Source of the DNA: Hymenopus coronatus
Taxonomy: Eukaryota; Arthropoda; Insecta; Mantodea; Hymenopodidae
Reading direction: 5' to 3'
Length of the DNA stretch: 64,000 bases
Assembly: GCA_030762935.1 (NCBI GenBank)
Contig: CM060898.1
Coordinates: 101,749,281-101,813,280, forward strand
Part shown: piece by piece, positions 21,831 through 32,244 of the stretch
How the letters are laid out: each line of letters begins with the position of its first letter
Position numbering within the stretch: position 1 is the stretch's first letter
The notes under the pieces: generated by a model
Database searches by the model: none
Seen by the model: only the letters and a program-made list of their open reading frames with translations
What the model was told of the DNA's origin: nothing
Translations under genes and position numbers: made by a program

Positions 21831-22166
21831 TTTTTTTTTTGTAATAGGCTTACCCTCCCCATATTTAGGACTGACACCTCCCTAGGACTTACAAGCGAAT
21901 GCCTAGGGTCAGAGGCCTGTCAGGGACCTAATGGCACGAAACAGAATGGAGAACCTGGAATGAATGGTCGGCCTGTAGCCAGGCATGGGCGTGAGGAAGT
22001 GGATGATATGAAATGCAAGCGAAAATGGAGGATAGGAAAGTGATGATGGAATAAGCGATGGGGTAAACCGGAGGGCCCGGAGAAAAGCGCCCAGATGCCA
22101 CAAGGGATCCAACCCGAGCCGTCTAGGTGGGAGGCGAGCGATCTAACCACTTAGCCACGACGCTGC
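21831..22166 (-). repeat. SINE-3 copy
   Basis: The minus strand starts GGCAGCGTCGTGGCTAAGTGG (A-box-like). TTAGATCGCTCGCCTCCC and the B-box GCTCGGGTTGGATCCC follow, then CTCCGGGCCCTCCGGTTTACC, and it ends in an A-run (top-strand T at 21831-21841). It shares CTCCGGG.CCTCCGGTTTAC and TTTCATATCATCCA with 35671-35895. Confidence 0.82.
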
Positions 22167-22223
22167 CTTTATAAGATAAGTTTAGTAATAAAGATCAGGA
22201 ATGCTAGCCCCAGTTTTAGAAAT

Positions 22224-22515
22224 GAAATGACGTTTTATTTAAGGACGCTCTTTAACAGCTATGGTTCTCAGCGTCCCATCCTATTTTGGGCGTGAAAGAC
22301 CGCTTAATTTAGCTCGGATGACTCTCTATCAGGCTTGAGTTTCTTTTACCTGCCATAAATCTACGACACGGGATAAACGGCTTTACTTCCCTTCCGAAGG
22401 AAGCTCTGCTAAGGACTTTTACACCCGAACAAAATCCATCGTCCTCCGCCGGATTTGAACCCGCGATCTTGGGTGTATAAAGTTAGCATGGTAATCATTA
22501 CACCACGGAGGGCGA
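22224..22515 (-). repeat. SINE-4 copy with a perfect 15-bp target duplication
   Basis: Minus-strand tRNA-like head CGCCCTCCGTGGTGTAATGG with B-box CGCGGGTTCAAATCCGG. Body CCTTCGGAAGGGAAGTAAAGCC, TCGTAGATTTATGGC and GGTCTTTCACGCCC, ending AGAGCGTCC. CCCAGTTTTAGAAAT stands at 22209-22223 and again at 22516-22530, a complete target-site duplication that fixes both ends. Confidence 0.93.
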
Positions 22516-22654
22516 CCCAGTTTTAGAAATTAGGTACCTAGTGTTATATGGTATTGCACATTTTATTTATTAATGTATTTATTTATTTATGTATTTCGTC
22601 ATTCCTTTATACCTGAGAGGAAATATGAATCAAAACTATGTCTGCTAACGTTTA

Positions 22655-22755
22655 TCCCAATAAGCATGTAAGTAAGCAGAAAAATATGCTTATGTAAGAA
22701 TAGCTCGTTGTAGATTATGTAGAGAAAGTAATGTGCATTTAGCATATCAGGTTTG
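22655..22755 (-). repeat. Family A left-end scrap
   Basis: ATGTAGAGAAAGTAATGTGCATTTAGCATATCAG is a diverged inverted left end, preceded by TTATCCCAATAAGCATG, which corresponds to the CATGCTAATCGAGATAA block. Confidence 0.65.
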
Positions 22756-23344
22756 TCTAATTAGATTGGTTCTTCCTCGTGTACTTATTCGTTGAATTCT
22801 ACAAAACCAAGTGTATTAATAAGACAAGTAATATTTGGATCCTCTATTTATAAACCAATGCACATATCTGAAAGGCACATCCGGTTCAAGTTAGCGCCGT
22901 TTTTGCTTTCCATTCTTGAATTTCCAGCTCTTCGCTTGTTACCCTCCACATAGCTTCATTATTGATTTCCATTGTTGGCAAGTCGTGTTTATTCCTTTCA
23001 GTGCTCACACCGGAAATGTTTTTCCCGCAGAAAACGTGCACCAATGTGATCGAGAAAGTTTAATTCCAGGGCAAACGACGTACGCATAACAATGTGGTAG
23101 GCGCAACATAAAGTCTGTTTAAACGTTAGAGGCAAGGCAACTCCGTACACAGAATATGGCAGACAGGAAGAGGAAAAAAACTCTGTCCATTGACGAACAA
23201 GAGATACTAATTGGGTACTAAAGAAATGCAGACAAAAACCAGCTGTGATTTAGTATGAAACGTTACTGATTCAATGTGTACATCCAAATGTTGAAGCTAC
23301 TGGTACCTTATACCAGGGGTGTACAGTACCTACAAGCAAAAATG
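22756..23344. other. Unassigned; possible start of a pogo/Tigger-like transposase
   Basis: From 23156 a frame starts MADRKRKKTLSIDEQEILIGY, then a stop, then RNADKNQL. Basic start plus 'LSI.E...L.......ADKNQ' resembles the CENP-B-type helix-turn-helix at the N-terminus of pogo/Tigger transposases. Only about 20 codons are open, there is no catalytic part and I see no terminal repeats, so this is a weak call. The rest of the stretch is unassigned. Confidence 0.3.
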
Positions 23345-24097
23345 TCATTCATCTCATAAAAAATTTCTAACAAATTATTGTTAATAAGCTTATTCTTCTA
23401 TTTCATGCTAAAATATTAGCAGAAACGTCTTATTATTTAGTTCCTTGTAAGTAGAAAGGAAATTTGGAAATCCAAAAATGTAGATGTTATGGGATTCTTT
23501 GCGTGGCCAGGAGTTGACAATTTCCCGTAAGTATTTTAAAAGTGAAATATCAAGTCAAGAAATATCTTGAAAATGGCAAGCTTCACGAAAAAAATGTATA
23601 TAGCATATCTTGTGTATTTTAACAAGATCTACATTTTTGTTTAGTAAGTTTGTGTATCTCTTACAGTTTATAAGTTATGCCAAATTAAGCAAAATTCATC
23701 CAGAATAAACATCTTTAGAAGCTATTCCCAGAAAATTCAAGATATATATTTTATTTGTGATAGAAATAGCTTTAATATGTGGTATTTTAAGTAAAATCGT
23801 TAGAGCTATTTTTAAGAAAAACAACATTTTCGAAAATGTTACAATGTAAAGGGTAGTTAGGAGTGGGGGGACTTTTCTTGAAAATATTCGTGTCGCATCC
23901 TTGAAGATACCAAACTTAGTATTTAACCGTCTTTTCGTTTTTGAGCTATGCTAATCACACACACACGAACCTGTTTCTGAGCATTTTGTTTTTGGATCAA
24001 GGGGGTCCTAAAACATGTCGAGATTTCACCGGAAATACATCGAATTTTGGGTGGAATACAATAATTTTCTAATTGTACATACGGGACTAAAGAAAGT
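23345..24097 (+). repeat. Family A copy with an internal micro-inversion
   Basis: Nearly complete: the degraded left end lacks TCTGATG, and the right end reads CTAATTGTACATACGGGACTAAAGAAAGT. At 24018-24037 the block TATTTCCGGTGAAATCTCGA is present as its reverse complement, flanked by correctly oriented sequence. Confidence 0.85.
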
Positions 24098-24102
24098 AAA
24101 AA

Positions 24103-24905
24103 TCTGACTTTCTCTACATCTCTGTAACAAATTGTTGTTAATAAGCTTCTTCCTCTTATAAACCCTAAGAATTACACAAAAAATTACTATACAAAACGTA
24201 TAGATCTCGTTAAAACACAATTTGTCACATGCAGTTTCTTTGCGGAGTTCATTTCCGAGACATTCTTTGTTATTGGTTTCCATTTTAAAATACTTTAATC
24301 GAAGCGACTTCCTCAAAAAGATTGAAAGAGCTTGAATTTCAATTACACAGCAACCAGATTTTAAAAGATTTGAATGTCCCTTTAGCTTGGTGACTTCTCT
24401 TATATCCGTTCTACTTAGAAGGAACTAAAATAAACATTAGCAGAAATGCTCTAATCTCGAATAGTAAGAAGTTGAAGGATCAGGTTTTTTTTATAATAAT
24501 TTGAATGTGTTGCAGACATGTACAGAAATACCTAGTTTGGTATTTGTCTTTTCGTTTTCTAGCTATGCTGTCCAAAAACACACACACAGACAAGGAACTT
24601 TTTCTAAAAATGCTTTTTTTGAATACAGGGGGACCCAAAGCATGTATTTGCGGTGAAATCTCGGTATCGAATTTTTCGGTGTAATAGCAATACCTTCTCT
24701 AAACACTTAAATACGTAGTACGTATTGGGAAAAAATATTAATACGGTACGCGCGCGTGTGCGTGTGTGTCTGTAAATAATATAACTCAAAAACAAAAAGT
24801 CGGTTAATTATCAAATTTATTAATTGAGATCAGCACTTTCCAAGACTGGACATGAGGATTTTTAAAAACCTTCCCACCACAAACTACAGTCACATGAAAA
24901 TTTGA
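24103..24905. repeat. Mosaic of five family A pieces in alternating orientation
   Basis: Pieces: 24103-24150 (+, left end), 24153-24460 (-, left half), 24483-24530 (-, left end), 24531-24733 (+, right end with CACACACACAGACA and the palindrome), 24740-24905 (-, GT tract GCGCGCGTGTGCGTGTGTGTC and middle blocks). The joints are abrupt and no other repeat lies between them. Confidence 0.75.
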
Positions 24906-25674
24906 TATTGATAACATACAACCCGGTTTAGGTATCAATACATCATGCTGATGTATTACATATTTGATTTGATTTTTGTGTAGAGACCATGTGCTGCGCA
25001 CTAGCAAACGTATTTAAAATAATGTCGGGTAATAGCATTTGTTCTAACTGAATGCTATATATTATATTTAGTCATAAAATGCTAATTTTTGCAATAAATT
25101 CACTTAATTGACAGTTTAACTGACGTTAGACTCAGCCGTTTCAATATTCAACTGACAGTGGAGGTCTTGCTTAATTTAAAACACTGGTAGAAACGTTGGT
25201 AATCCTGTAGAATCTTGAAAGCAGCCCGACTTGTGCAGTAGACGTCTAATCCTCAGATTATACGTTTGATCCACATAATTCCATCTCAGTATGCGCAGGA
25301 CGTGGCATCGGTGTCAACAGAATGTGTGACTACATTGAGAACAGCCATCAAATCCTGCCAATCGTCCTCGACGTTTGCGCTTTCTCGACACGTTGAGTCG
25401 TGGAGACGTCGTAAATGTGCCTGTAAAGGCAACGCGACAAACGACGAGATGCAATTGCTGCATGTGTATGTGTGTGATAGGATTTAAGTGAATTGACTAT
25501 CGTGATAAAATCCTGTCGCATTCAAGGTATTCTGCTGGTGACGTTTTCGCAGATAATGAGAAATGTAGATTGCGTTTAAATTGCATTTTAACCGAACTCG
25601 TTGAATTCCCTACACTTAGGTTCTCTGATTGAATGGCATTACCTTCCTTGGTGGTGCTTTCTTGAAGATCTGAG
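24906..25674. other. No recognised feature
   Basis: About 770 bases without a match to the window's repeats. A 73-codon frame at 25266-25487 (Cys/Ser/Arg-rich) has no recognisable motif; coding status is doubtful. Possible single-copy DNA. Confidence 0.4.
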
Positions 25675-25789
25675 CAGAAACTACATTTGCTACGTTCACA
25701 TAACCTTCTCTACCTATGCTACATCAAACTACAGTTACAAAACCTACTCTCATTTCTACTTCATGCTTATCAAGATAAAACATCAATAG
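25675..25789 (+). repeat. Family A copy, left part, interrupted by LINE-J
   Basis: Left-end blocks CACATAACCTTCTCTACC and TTCATGCTTATCAAGATAAAACATCAATAGAAATAAT. The copy is cut at 25790 by the LINE and resumes at 28470 with the expected next blocks. Confidence 0.75.
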
Positions 25790-25902
25790 AAATAATGTTT
25801 CTTTTTTTAAATGTATTTATTTAAGGTCACTTTATAACAACTAAGATCATCAGCGACCATAGTATTCTTACACTCAAGACAATGTATATATAAAATTTAA
25901 CA

Positions 25903-28069
25903 CCGTAAACCAGGACGACTTTGTGACACCTTTTAGTGTTTTTGTTAATTATTTCAGAATATAAATTTTTAGAATTTTGGTAATAATTATGGGTACTGTT
26001 ATCTATAGGTGTGTGAATGCTTTAACATCACTGATCACATATAGAAACAAATAATATTTTAATAAAATTATTCTGGCAGGCATTTTCATCTGTAACAATG
26101 TTGCATCTATAAATGAATGCTTTGGGTCATGTTAAAATAAAGGGATAAGAAATTATGAATATAGTAATATATATGTAATAATACCATTATATATGTTTAT
26201 TGATGTGCAATTTAATAACTGTACATACCAAACGTTTTTTAAGGGAACAGTGTACCAAAGTTGAACCTAAAAATTGAAGTGAATCACTAAAAGTTCAGTT
26301 TATCATGTTTTTGTTTTTAAATTGGATTATTTCAGGGACATCAAACATTACTCGTTTTCCCCTTTTCCTTGGAACATATATTTTGCACATAATTTCCTCA
26401 TTTTGGTACCAAATTTCATCTTTGTTTGTAGGTCATCTCTAATGTTGATCTACTGGTTCCATTACATCAATCAATGCCCCTTTCAAACTAATTTTTGTTA
26501 TCGTTCCTGGATAATATGCTCCCTCATAATTTACAATAACAAAGCTTCCAATAGCTTTGTCATCTTCACTAAATGGCATGAATTCAGGTCCACGCTGCAC
26601 TTCAGAATTAGTCTTCTTCTTCCCAGATATCATCTGATTCGGCATATACTACACTTTCTGCATCACTCTCATCAGAACTGTCAAACGATTTACGAACCTT
26701 ATGACTGGACCTTTTTTGTGGTTTCAACAGAAACTGGTATATTCAAACCTGAAGTGCTTGGAAGATCTCTCTCTTATACTTCTTCCTGGTGGGATATTAA
26801 CTCTTCTTTTTCTTGTTTTCCTCTTGGTAACCAATTCTGTCTTTCTTTTCCAGATGCTTTATGAAGCTGTCGGTTACATTCTACCAATCTATTTATTCTT
26901 CTTCTTCCTGAACTTGACTGCTCAGACGTTTCAATGGCTCTTCTTGATTAAGGGGATGAATTCCAGACTTTCTGAATCCAGACTTCAGTTTCTTTCCGAC
27001 ATTTTCTTCCATTTTTGTAATCATCCTTTTGAGCAAGGCTGGTAATGCCTGCTTCTGTATTGTGACACTTCTGATTCCAACAGCAAACTGTTTCCACTCG
27101 GACAACACGGCTTTCCAATTCCTCTTCAGAGGTCGAAAGAATGCAACATCTAATAGTTGCAGTGAGTGGGTTGATTTTGGAGGCAGTGCTACAAATCTAA
27201 TATTATTTTCCTCGCTATGTCGAACAGCTTCCATGTTCAAATGAGATGTGAGGTTATCTCCAATGAAGACTTTAGTTCCTTCTTGCTTCTTTAGGATATG
27301 AGGTATTAAATTAACAAAGAAGTCCTGGAAAAAACAAGAATCAAACCAACCAGATGGAGTGCAATTGTATCTTGCTCCTCCAGGGCCATCTTCAGTCCAT
27401 GTATTCCACAAATGCTTCGATTTATAATTCACATATAGAGGGGCAAGCTTTCCATCTGCATTCCCACAGAACATAATTGAAGTATAAGCTTTTGAGGAAT
27501 TCCTGATTTTCTTCGGGTACTTTGTGCCTCTTTTTGTAATTACTGATACTGCCTGGGTCGTCTATGAGATAGTCTCGTCACAGTTCCATATGTTGGCACT
27601 TGGAACACCATTGATTTCAACTTGCAACTTGTCAAGAAAGCTATTGATAACATTCTCAATAAGCTGCTCTTGAAATTGATATATTTTGTGCAAATCTTTG
27701 TGATAGCATTTTGTGGCGCCCAGGAAGGAATTTTGCCATTCAACACCTGGGAAACTGTTTCGAAAACAAGGCCCAATACAGTCCATACAGTCCAGAAAGA
27801 CTTTCACTATGCATCTGAGATTAAATGCTGTAAAAGGGAAACCATAATTAGAAATCACAATACAATGGGACATTAGAGACACTATACTTACAATAGTTCT
27901 ACTAGGCAGTTGAAACAATTAGGAGGTAGTTCTAACTCTGCCGTCAGAGACCAACGTTATCTACCAGCACACCAGTGGTCTTCCCGTTTTCTGGCGGACT
28001 GTATATTGCCCATTGTAGCACAATAAAGGCCGTGCGGCGTCGTTGTTACAAAGTTGCCCTGGTTTACGG
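25903..28069 (-). mobile_element. Pogo/jerky-like DNA transposon, 2167 bp, both ends present
   Basis: Terminal inverted repeats CCGTAAACCAGG at 25903 and its complement CCTGGTTTACGG ending at 28069. The similarity continues inward (GACGACTTTGTGAC against GGCAACTTTGTAAC when both are read inward). It lies inside the 3' UTR of a LINE-J. The uninterrupted LINE at about 9023-9036 has, on the same strand, AATTTAATACAAAT. Here it is split as AATTTAACA / TACAAAT, so a TA target was duplicated, with the left copy since mutated to CA. TA duplication is the rule for pogo elements. The transposase is on the minus strand. Confidence 0.92.
26325..27918 (-). pseudogene. Pogo/jerky-like DDE transposase, nearly intact catalytic core
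   Basis: Minus-strand frame from 27918: GFPFTAFNLRCIVK and PGVEWQNSFLGATK, then IWNCDETIS with the first catalytic Asp (27565-27590). A TAG at 27559-27561 follows, after which the same frame continues VITKRGTKYP, MFCGNADGKLAPLYVNYK and WTEDGPGGARYN. Next come VFIGDNLTSHL with the second Asp, and THSLQLLDVAFFRPLK with the third. GFRKSGIHPLN and a stop at 26893 close this part. Further on, in other frames, are an acidic patch SDDIWEEED and a C-terminal module IGSFVIVNYEGAYYPGTI, then DEIWYQNEEIM and VPEIIQF near 26325. The N-terminal CENP-B-type helix-turn-helix is not visible and only about 150 bases remain upstream, so it may be deleted. All three acidic residues remain, but the stop and frameshifts make it a pseudogene. 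Domain order matches jerky-like pogo transposases of invertebrates. Confidence 0.9.
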
Positions 28070-28469
28070 TACAAATATATTACAACTGCGGTCATAAACT
28101 ATTTGAACTTTGGTAACAGTAAAATATAGTACATGTAAATTGCTGAACAATTATAATGGTATCAAACTCTGGTTAAAACAATTAAATCACATTATATAAA
28201 AGACAACATTTGTGACATCTCCATTAACTTGATAACTTTTCTGCATCCTTCGGTGGAATACAGATCACTCTGGAGGTTTTCCTTGTGACGTTCAGTAAAG
28301 CCTCGAGGATAAGGTGAGATGTTGATATGACTTCTCGGGCTGAACATTTTGGGCATGGATCTTTGGTTGTTTTCTTCATTAGAAAACCATGGCTGAGATT
28401 GAAGTGGCCGATGCGTAACCTGGTTAATAAGACATTTTGTTTTCTTCGGAATTTAAGATTTTAAATAAT

Positions 28470-29123
28470 TTCATTACTATATTATTCCTTGTAAAAGGAG
28501 AATAAGGAAATTCAATAAGCTAAAACGATAGTCAAATCTTAAAAGCCGGTCGCTATGCGACTTCTCTTCTCCTTCTTAACTAGTATGAAAAAATGTGAAC
28601 AACTTTCCATTTGAAAATAAAATATGAATAATAAAACGGATACTTCAAAAATACTTAACCCACAAAAAAGTTATTGGAAATTAAGTGTGTATTTGAAAGA
28701 TATCTAAATTATTCAACGTTTACAAGATTACATAAAATGTCTTTTCAACGAAGAGAACTTCACAGGCTATTTCCAAAAAGTTTAAGATAATAAACTTATG
28801 TTCATGTAAATATATTTAATATGTGGTATTTTAATCAATAGTATTAGCCATTTTTCAAGACATTATTTCTAAAAAGTGTTGCATGTAGATAGTAATTTAG
28901 GGCAAGCAGATTTTCGTGAAAAGATTCGAGTCGTATTTTAGGAAAATGCTGAACTTAATGCTACTCTTGGTATTTTTGTTTTTTAAGCATTCTGTTCACA
29001 CAAATACAAGAACACAAATAATATTTTTCTAATTTTTCTGATGGGACTTCAAAATATGTACCTCCGGTGATTATCGATATCGAATACTAGGCTGGAACAC
29101 CATTTATGACGTATAGAGAAAGT
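28470..29123 (+). repeat. Family A copy, right part after LINE-J
   Basis: Continues the copy begun at 25675: TTCCTTGTAAAAGGAGAATAAGG, AGCCGGTCGCTATGCGACTT, then through GTGTTGCATGTAGATAGTAATTTAGGG and CACACAAATACAAGAACACAAAT to TTATGACGTATAGAGAAAGT. Divergent, old copy. Confidence 0.8.
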
Positions 29124-29134
29124 AAAACGGTCTT

Positions 29135-29205
29135 CTGTGTGTGTGTGTGTGTGTGTGCCCCCGCGCGCGCGTGCGGTGCGGTGCGGTGTGTGAACAGTTT
29201 GTATT
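29135..29205. repeat. (GT)n followed by a CG/GCGGT tract
   Basis: About 12 GT units, then CCCCCGCGCGCGCGTGCGG and three GTGCG repeats, then GTGTGTG. This is the GT position of an inverted family A copy and by far its most GC-rich version. Confidence 0.9.
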
Positions 29206-29468
29206 AAGAAGCGAAAGTCAGTTAATATTTTCGTTCAGTGCACAAATGCTCAAAAGGAAATCCCACAGACCAAACTACTCTTTATAAGAAAAAACATAAT
29301 TATTTTTAATGTTCCCAAATATTTCTAATTATTTATATAAAATAATATATCTTTAAGATATTTTCGTGCATAAAAATATCTGAAACACTTGAGAATAGCA
29401 TGTGAATTCCTCTTCATTTCGGAGATTTGTCGCATAGTTTAAATTAATAAACGTTAAGAGACAGAAAA

Positions 29469-29715
29469 CGCCCGCTTGGGTAGTGTGAGGGCAGCGTGTC
29501 TGCCTCGCATTCCATAGGTCACGAGTTCAAATCTCGCTTAGGGTGAGTTACCCGGATATTATTTTTTTTTTTTTTTTTTCGGAGTTTTCACTTATCCTGA
29601 AAAGACGAATATCGAGGAACTTTAAACTCCATGGACTCCTAGATCATTTGACCATCATTTCACTAATTACATTTATCGTCCGATTTGACCAACTAGGATA
29701 AAGGACGTTAAGCTA
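29469..29715 (+). repeat. SINE-5 copy, full length
   Basis: tRNA-like head GCTTGGGTAGTGTGAGGGCAG, TGCCTCGCATTCC and B-box ACGAGTTCAAATCTCGC. Body TTAGGGTGAGTTACCCGG, a T-run, CTTATCCTGAAAAG, AGATCATTTGACC and TCCGATTTGACC, ending AAGGACGTTAAGCTAC. ACAGAAAA before it and ACAAAAGA after may be a worn target duplication. Confidence 0.85.
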
Positions 29716-29994
29716 CAAAAGAAACATAGTGCACAAAAACTGCAGGTTCCATAAACGCATACAATTTGTCATATTATAAATGCTGTTACCATTAAGCATT
29801 TCCTCGTGATGTCATGTAAGAGAATGGAAATTCAAGGCGAGCTGCTAAATATCTGACTATCGCTTTGGTTTGTTTCTCTATACCTACAACCGAATTTGTA
29901 ATGAAACAGTTTTTGGAAATGTATAGTTTGATTAATATGAAGCAGATAGAAAACAGAAATAATTGTAGGAATAAATGTAGAAGCTATGAAAAGA

Positions 29995-30288
29995 GATTGA
30001 TGTGTTTCTATTACATTACTTTCTCTACCTATTCTTCAACAAACTATTCTTACAAAAACTTGTTCTTGTTCTAAGCATCGACAGAAATATCCTTATTACT
30101 TACTTCTTTGTAGGCAGAATGGAAGTGCACTAGGCCAAAGCGAAAGTCAAATCTTTTTAAGATCTATTCACTGTAATATAGAATTTGAAATTCAGTTGTC
30201 TTTGCATGACCAGTATGAAGGGCGAATGGCCACTTCATTTTATTAAGATATAAGTGGTGAAATATTTCAAACAATAACAAGAAATATC
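29995..30288 (+). repeat. Family A copy, left part, interrupted by LINE
   Basis: GATGTGTTTCTATTACATTACTTTCTCTACC start, GCATCGACAGAAATATCCTTATTACTTACTTC and the GACCAGTATGAAGGG block, up to AACAAGAAATATCTG. It resumes after the LINE at 31665. Confidence 0.8.
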
Positions 30289-31664
30289 TGTGCTAAGCCT
30301 AAAATATGCTGTAAAATCTGCTACCAAGGCTCACCCATGTACTTCCTCCTATATCCTTTCCGGAAATCCTCTCATAATTTCTTCTAATAGAAATGATCGC
30401 ACCTTGCCTTTCTTAAGCAGAATCCAACAATTCCTCAGAGACTACAATTTGACGCTTCCACCGTTGATTCCTTACCCCTATGACGCAGAAATCATTCCTT
30501 GAAGATCCAAAACTCCCAGTATAAATATCTGTTTAGCGAGATACCGCAAAGAGACGACTGACAAGTTTACCTACCTCAAACTGTTTAACGAAATATGTTC
30601 AAGCTACCCCGATTATCAACACATCTATACAGACGGATCAAAATATGGCAACAGTTGTGGCTGTGCTGTATGCTTTCCCAAACTCACAATGTTGTACAGT
30701 CTACCCAAATATATCTCCATCTTCTCGTGTGAATTACTAGCCATTAAATTCGCTATGGAATATATTCTTCGAACCAATGAGCACCACTCCTACATCATCT
30801 TCAGTGATTCCATGAGTGCTCTAGTTGCTCTTCAGCAGAAGCACCCTACCCATCCACTGCTCATGGAGATCCAAACAATACATAGCAAAATACTGTCTTC
30901 TGGTAAAACAATCTTGCTCTTTTGGCTCCCGTTGCATGTAGGTATACCGGGAAACGAAAAGGCAGATGAAGCGGCCAAAGAAGCTACCAGACATCCGTGT
31001 AGCCTACCAGATTTCAAGAATCCTCACCGTGACTACAGCAACTTTGTTCAAGTGTCATTATCCAAAAGTGGAAACAAGAATGGTCTACCCTGTCCAACAG
31101 CAAATTGCATGAGGTACACACTCTCGCCGATTCTAGCCACTCATACAAATCATTTCATCGTAAGGACCAGACTGTACTGACTCGTCTGCTTATTGGACAT
31201 ACTCACTCACACATTCATACCTTCTGTCTCGTGAAAACCCACCGATGTGCTAACAGTGAAACATCTCATTACCAACTGCAGTCTCTATGAGGAACAACGA
31301 ACCACATGTAACGTGCCAAACGAACTCCCGACAGTCCTGGACCAACTACAATTCTCCAACAAAGTCTTGAACTTCTTACAAGTAATCCAATTGTATCATA
31401 AAATTTAATCTAAAGTTCTTGTTTCGATTTATATATTTCAAAATGTTAAAGTAAATGCTAAATATTGTCATAGTTCACAGAAATATAAAATAACTTTTCT
31501 CTTACTGTAAAATACTGCATTGAGTTTACTTTTTATGTATACCTTGTATGTCTGTTTAAATTTGCATTGAGAATGTATTCAACTAATGTACCGTAACCCT
31601 ATTGAGAAGTCGTGATATAACCATTGCAGTTAAAGCGACTTTAAATAAATTAAAAAAAAGAAAA
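30289..31664 (+). pseudogene. LINE with RNase H domain, 5'-truncated
   Basis: Jockey/I-group non-LTR retrotransposon fragment. 30290-30502 is the linker after the reverse transcriptase (LSLKYAVKSATKAHPCTSS). A frame running to 31180 reads an RNase H domain with all four acidic residues in place: IYTDGSKYGN (first Asp), FSCELLAIKFAM (Glu), FSDSMSALVAL (Asp) and HVGIPGNEKADEAAKEA (last Asp). A frameshift follows. The next frame at 31105-31290 holds DQTVLTRLLIGHTHSH, the motif before the Cys-rich C-terminus. The tail ends TTTAAATAAATTAAAAAAAAG at about 31664. GAAATATCTG before and GAAAATCTCTG after is a probable target duplication. It is of the same general type as LINE-J but a separate family by its 3' end. 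Confidence 0.87.
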
Positions 31665-32017
31665 TCTCTGAAGTTGTTGTTAAATAAAAGATCGGATACA
31701 TAGTTTGTACATTTATTAGATATAGTTTTTTTCCTTTCTTTTTTGTCTCTCTTACGTTGTAAAAGTCATCCAGAAAGAAGAAGACTTCAGAGGCTATTCC
31801 TAAAAAGTTCAAAATACAAGTTTCATTGATCAAGAAATAGTATTTTAATAAAAATCGTTAGTAAATTTTGAGAAAATCAAAAATTTCGAATAATGATCGA
31901 TGTTAAACATAGTTTGAGGTAGGGGTTTCCTTTAGAATTTTCTTGTTGCATCCTCGGAAGATACTGAATTTACATATCAAGTTTTTGTATTTAATGGACT
32001 CCTCGTTTTTGAGTTAA

Positions 32018-32051
<34 letters not shown>

Positions 32052-32236
32052 ACACACACACACGTGCGCGTACGTTCACGTACACTTGGACATACGGATA
32101 CACACGGACCTTTTTAAAACATGCTCCTTCTTTTTTGGATTATAAAACAAGTATTTCCAGGGAAATCTCAGTAGAGAACTTTTGGATGGAATACAATACC
32201 TCCTCTACTTATGACTATGTACGAAGTATAGAAAGC
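31665..32236 (+). repeat. Family A copy, right part after LINE
   Basis: Continues the copy from 29995: GATCGGATACATAGTTTG, TCTCTCTTACGTTGTAAAAG and GAGGCTATTCCTAAAAAG. A compound CA tract at 32021-32063 is followed by CGTGCGCGTACGTTCACGTACAC. The end reads CTATGTACGAAGTATAGAAAGC. Confidence 0.82.
32021..32063. repeat. (CA)n microsatellite, one interruption
   Basis: About 21 CA units with a single CC interruption, at the family A internal site. Confidence 0.95.
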
Positions 32237-32244
32237 AAAAATGC

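Larger units (their letters stand above)
25797..28462 (-). mobile_element. LINE-J copy inserted in family A, itself split by a pogo-like element
   Basis: A non-LTR retrotransposon fragment on the minus strand in two parts, 28070-28462 and 25797-25902. The minus strand from 28462 reads KFRRKQNVLLTRLRIGH, then NLSHGFLMKKTTKDPCPKCS. This is the RNase H-distal C-terminus with its Cys motif and is homologous to 8640-8800. The 3' UTR and A-tail end at 25801 (top-strand CTTTTTTT). AAATAAT at 25790-25796 and 28463-28469 is the likely target duplication. It is 5'-truncated and not functional. Confidence 0.85.
29130..29985 (-). repeat. Family A copy interrupted by a SINE-5
   Basis: Starts in the GT tract (right-end palindrome lost) and continues past the SINE at 29469-29715 with GTGCACAAAAACTGCAGG, ATACAATTTGTCATATTA, GAGCTGCTAAATATCTGACTATCGC and TTTGATTAATATGAAGCAGATAG. 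Old copy. Confidence 0.75.
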
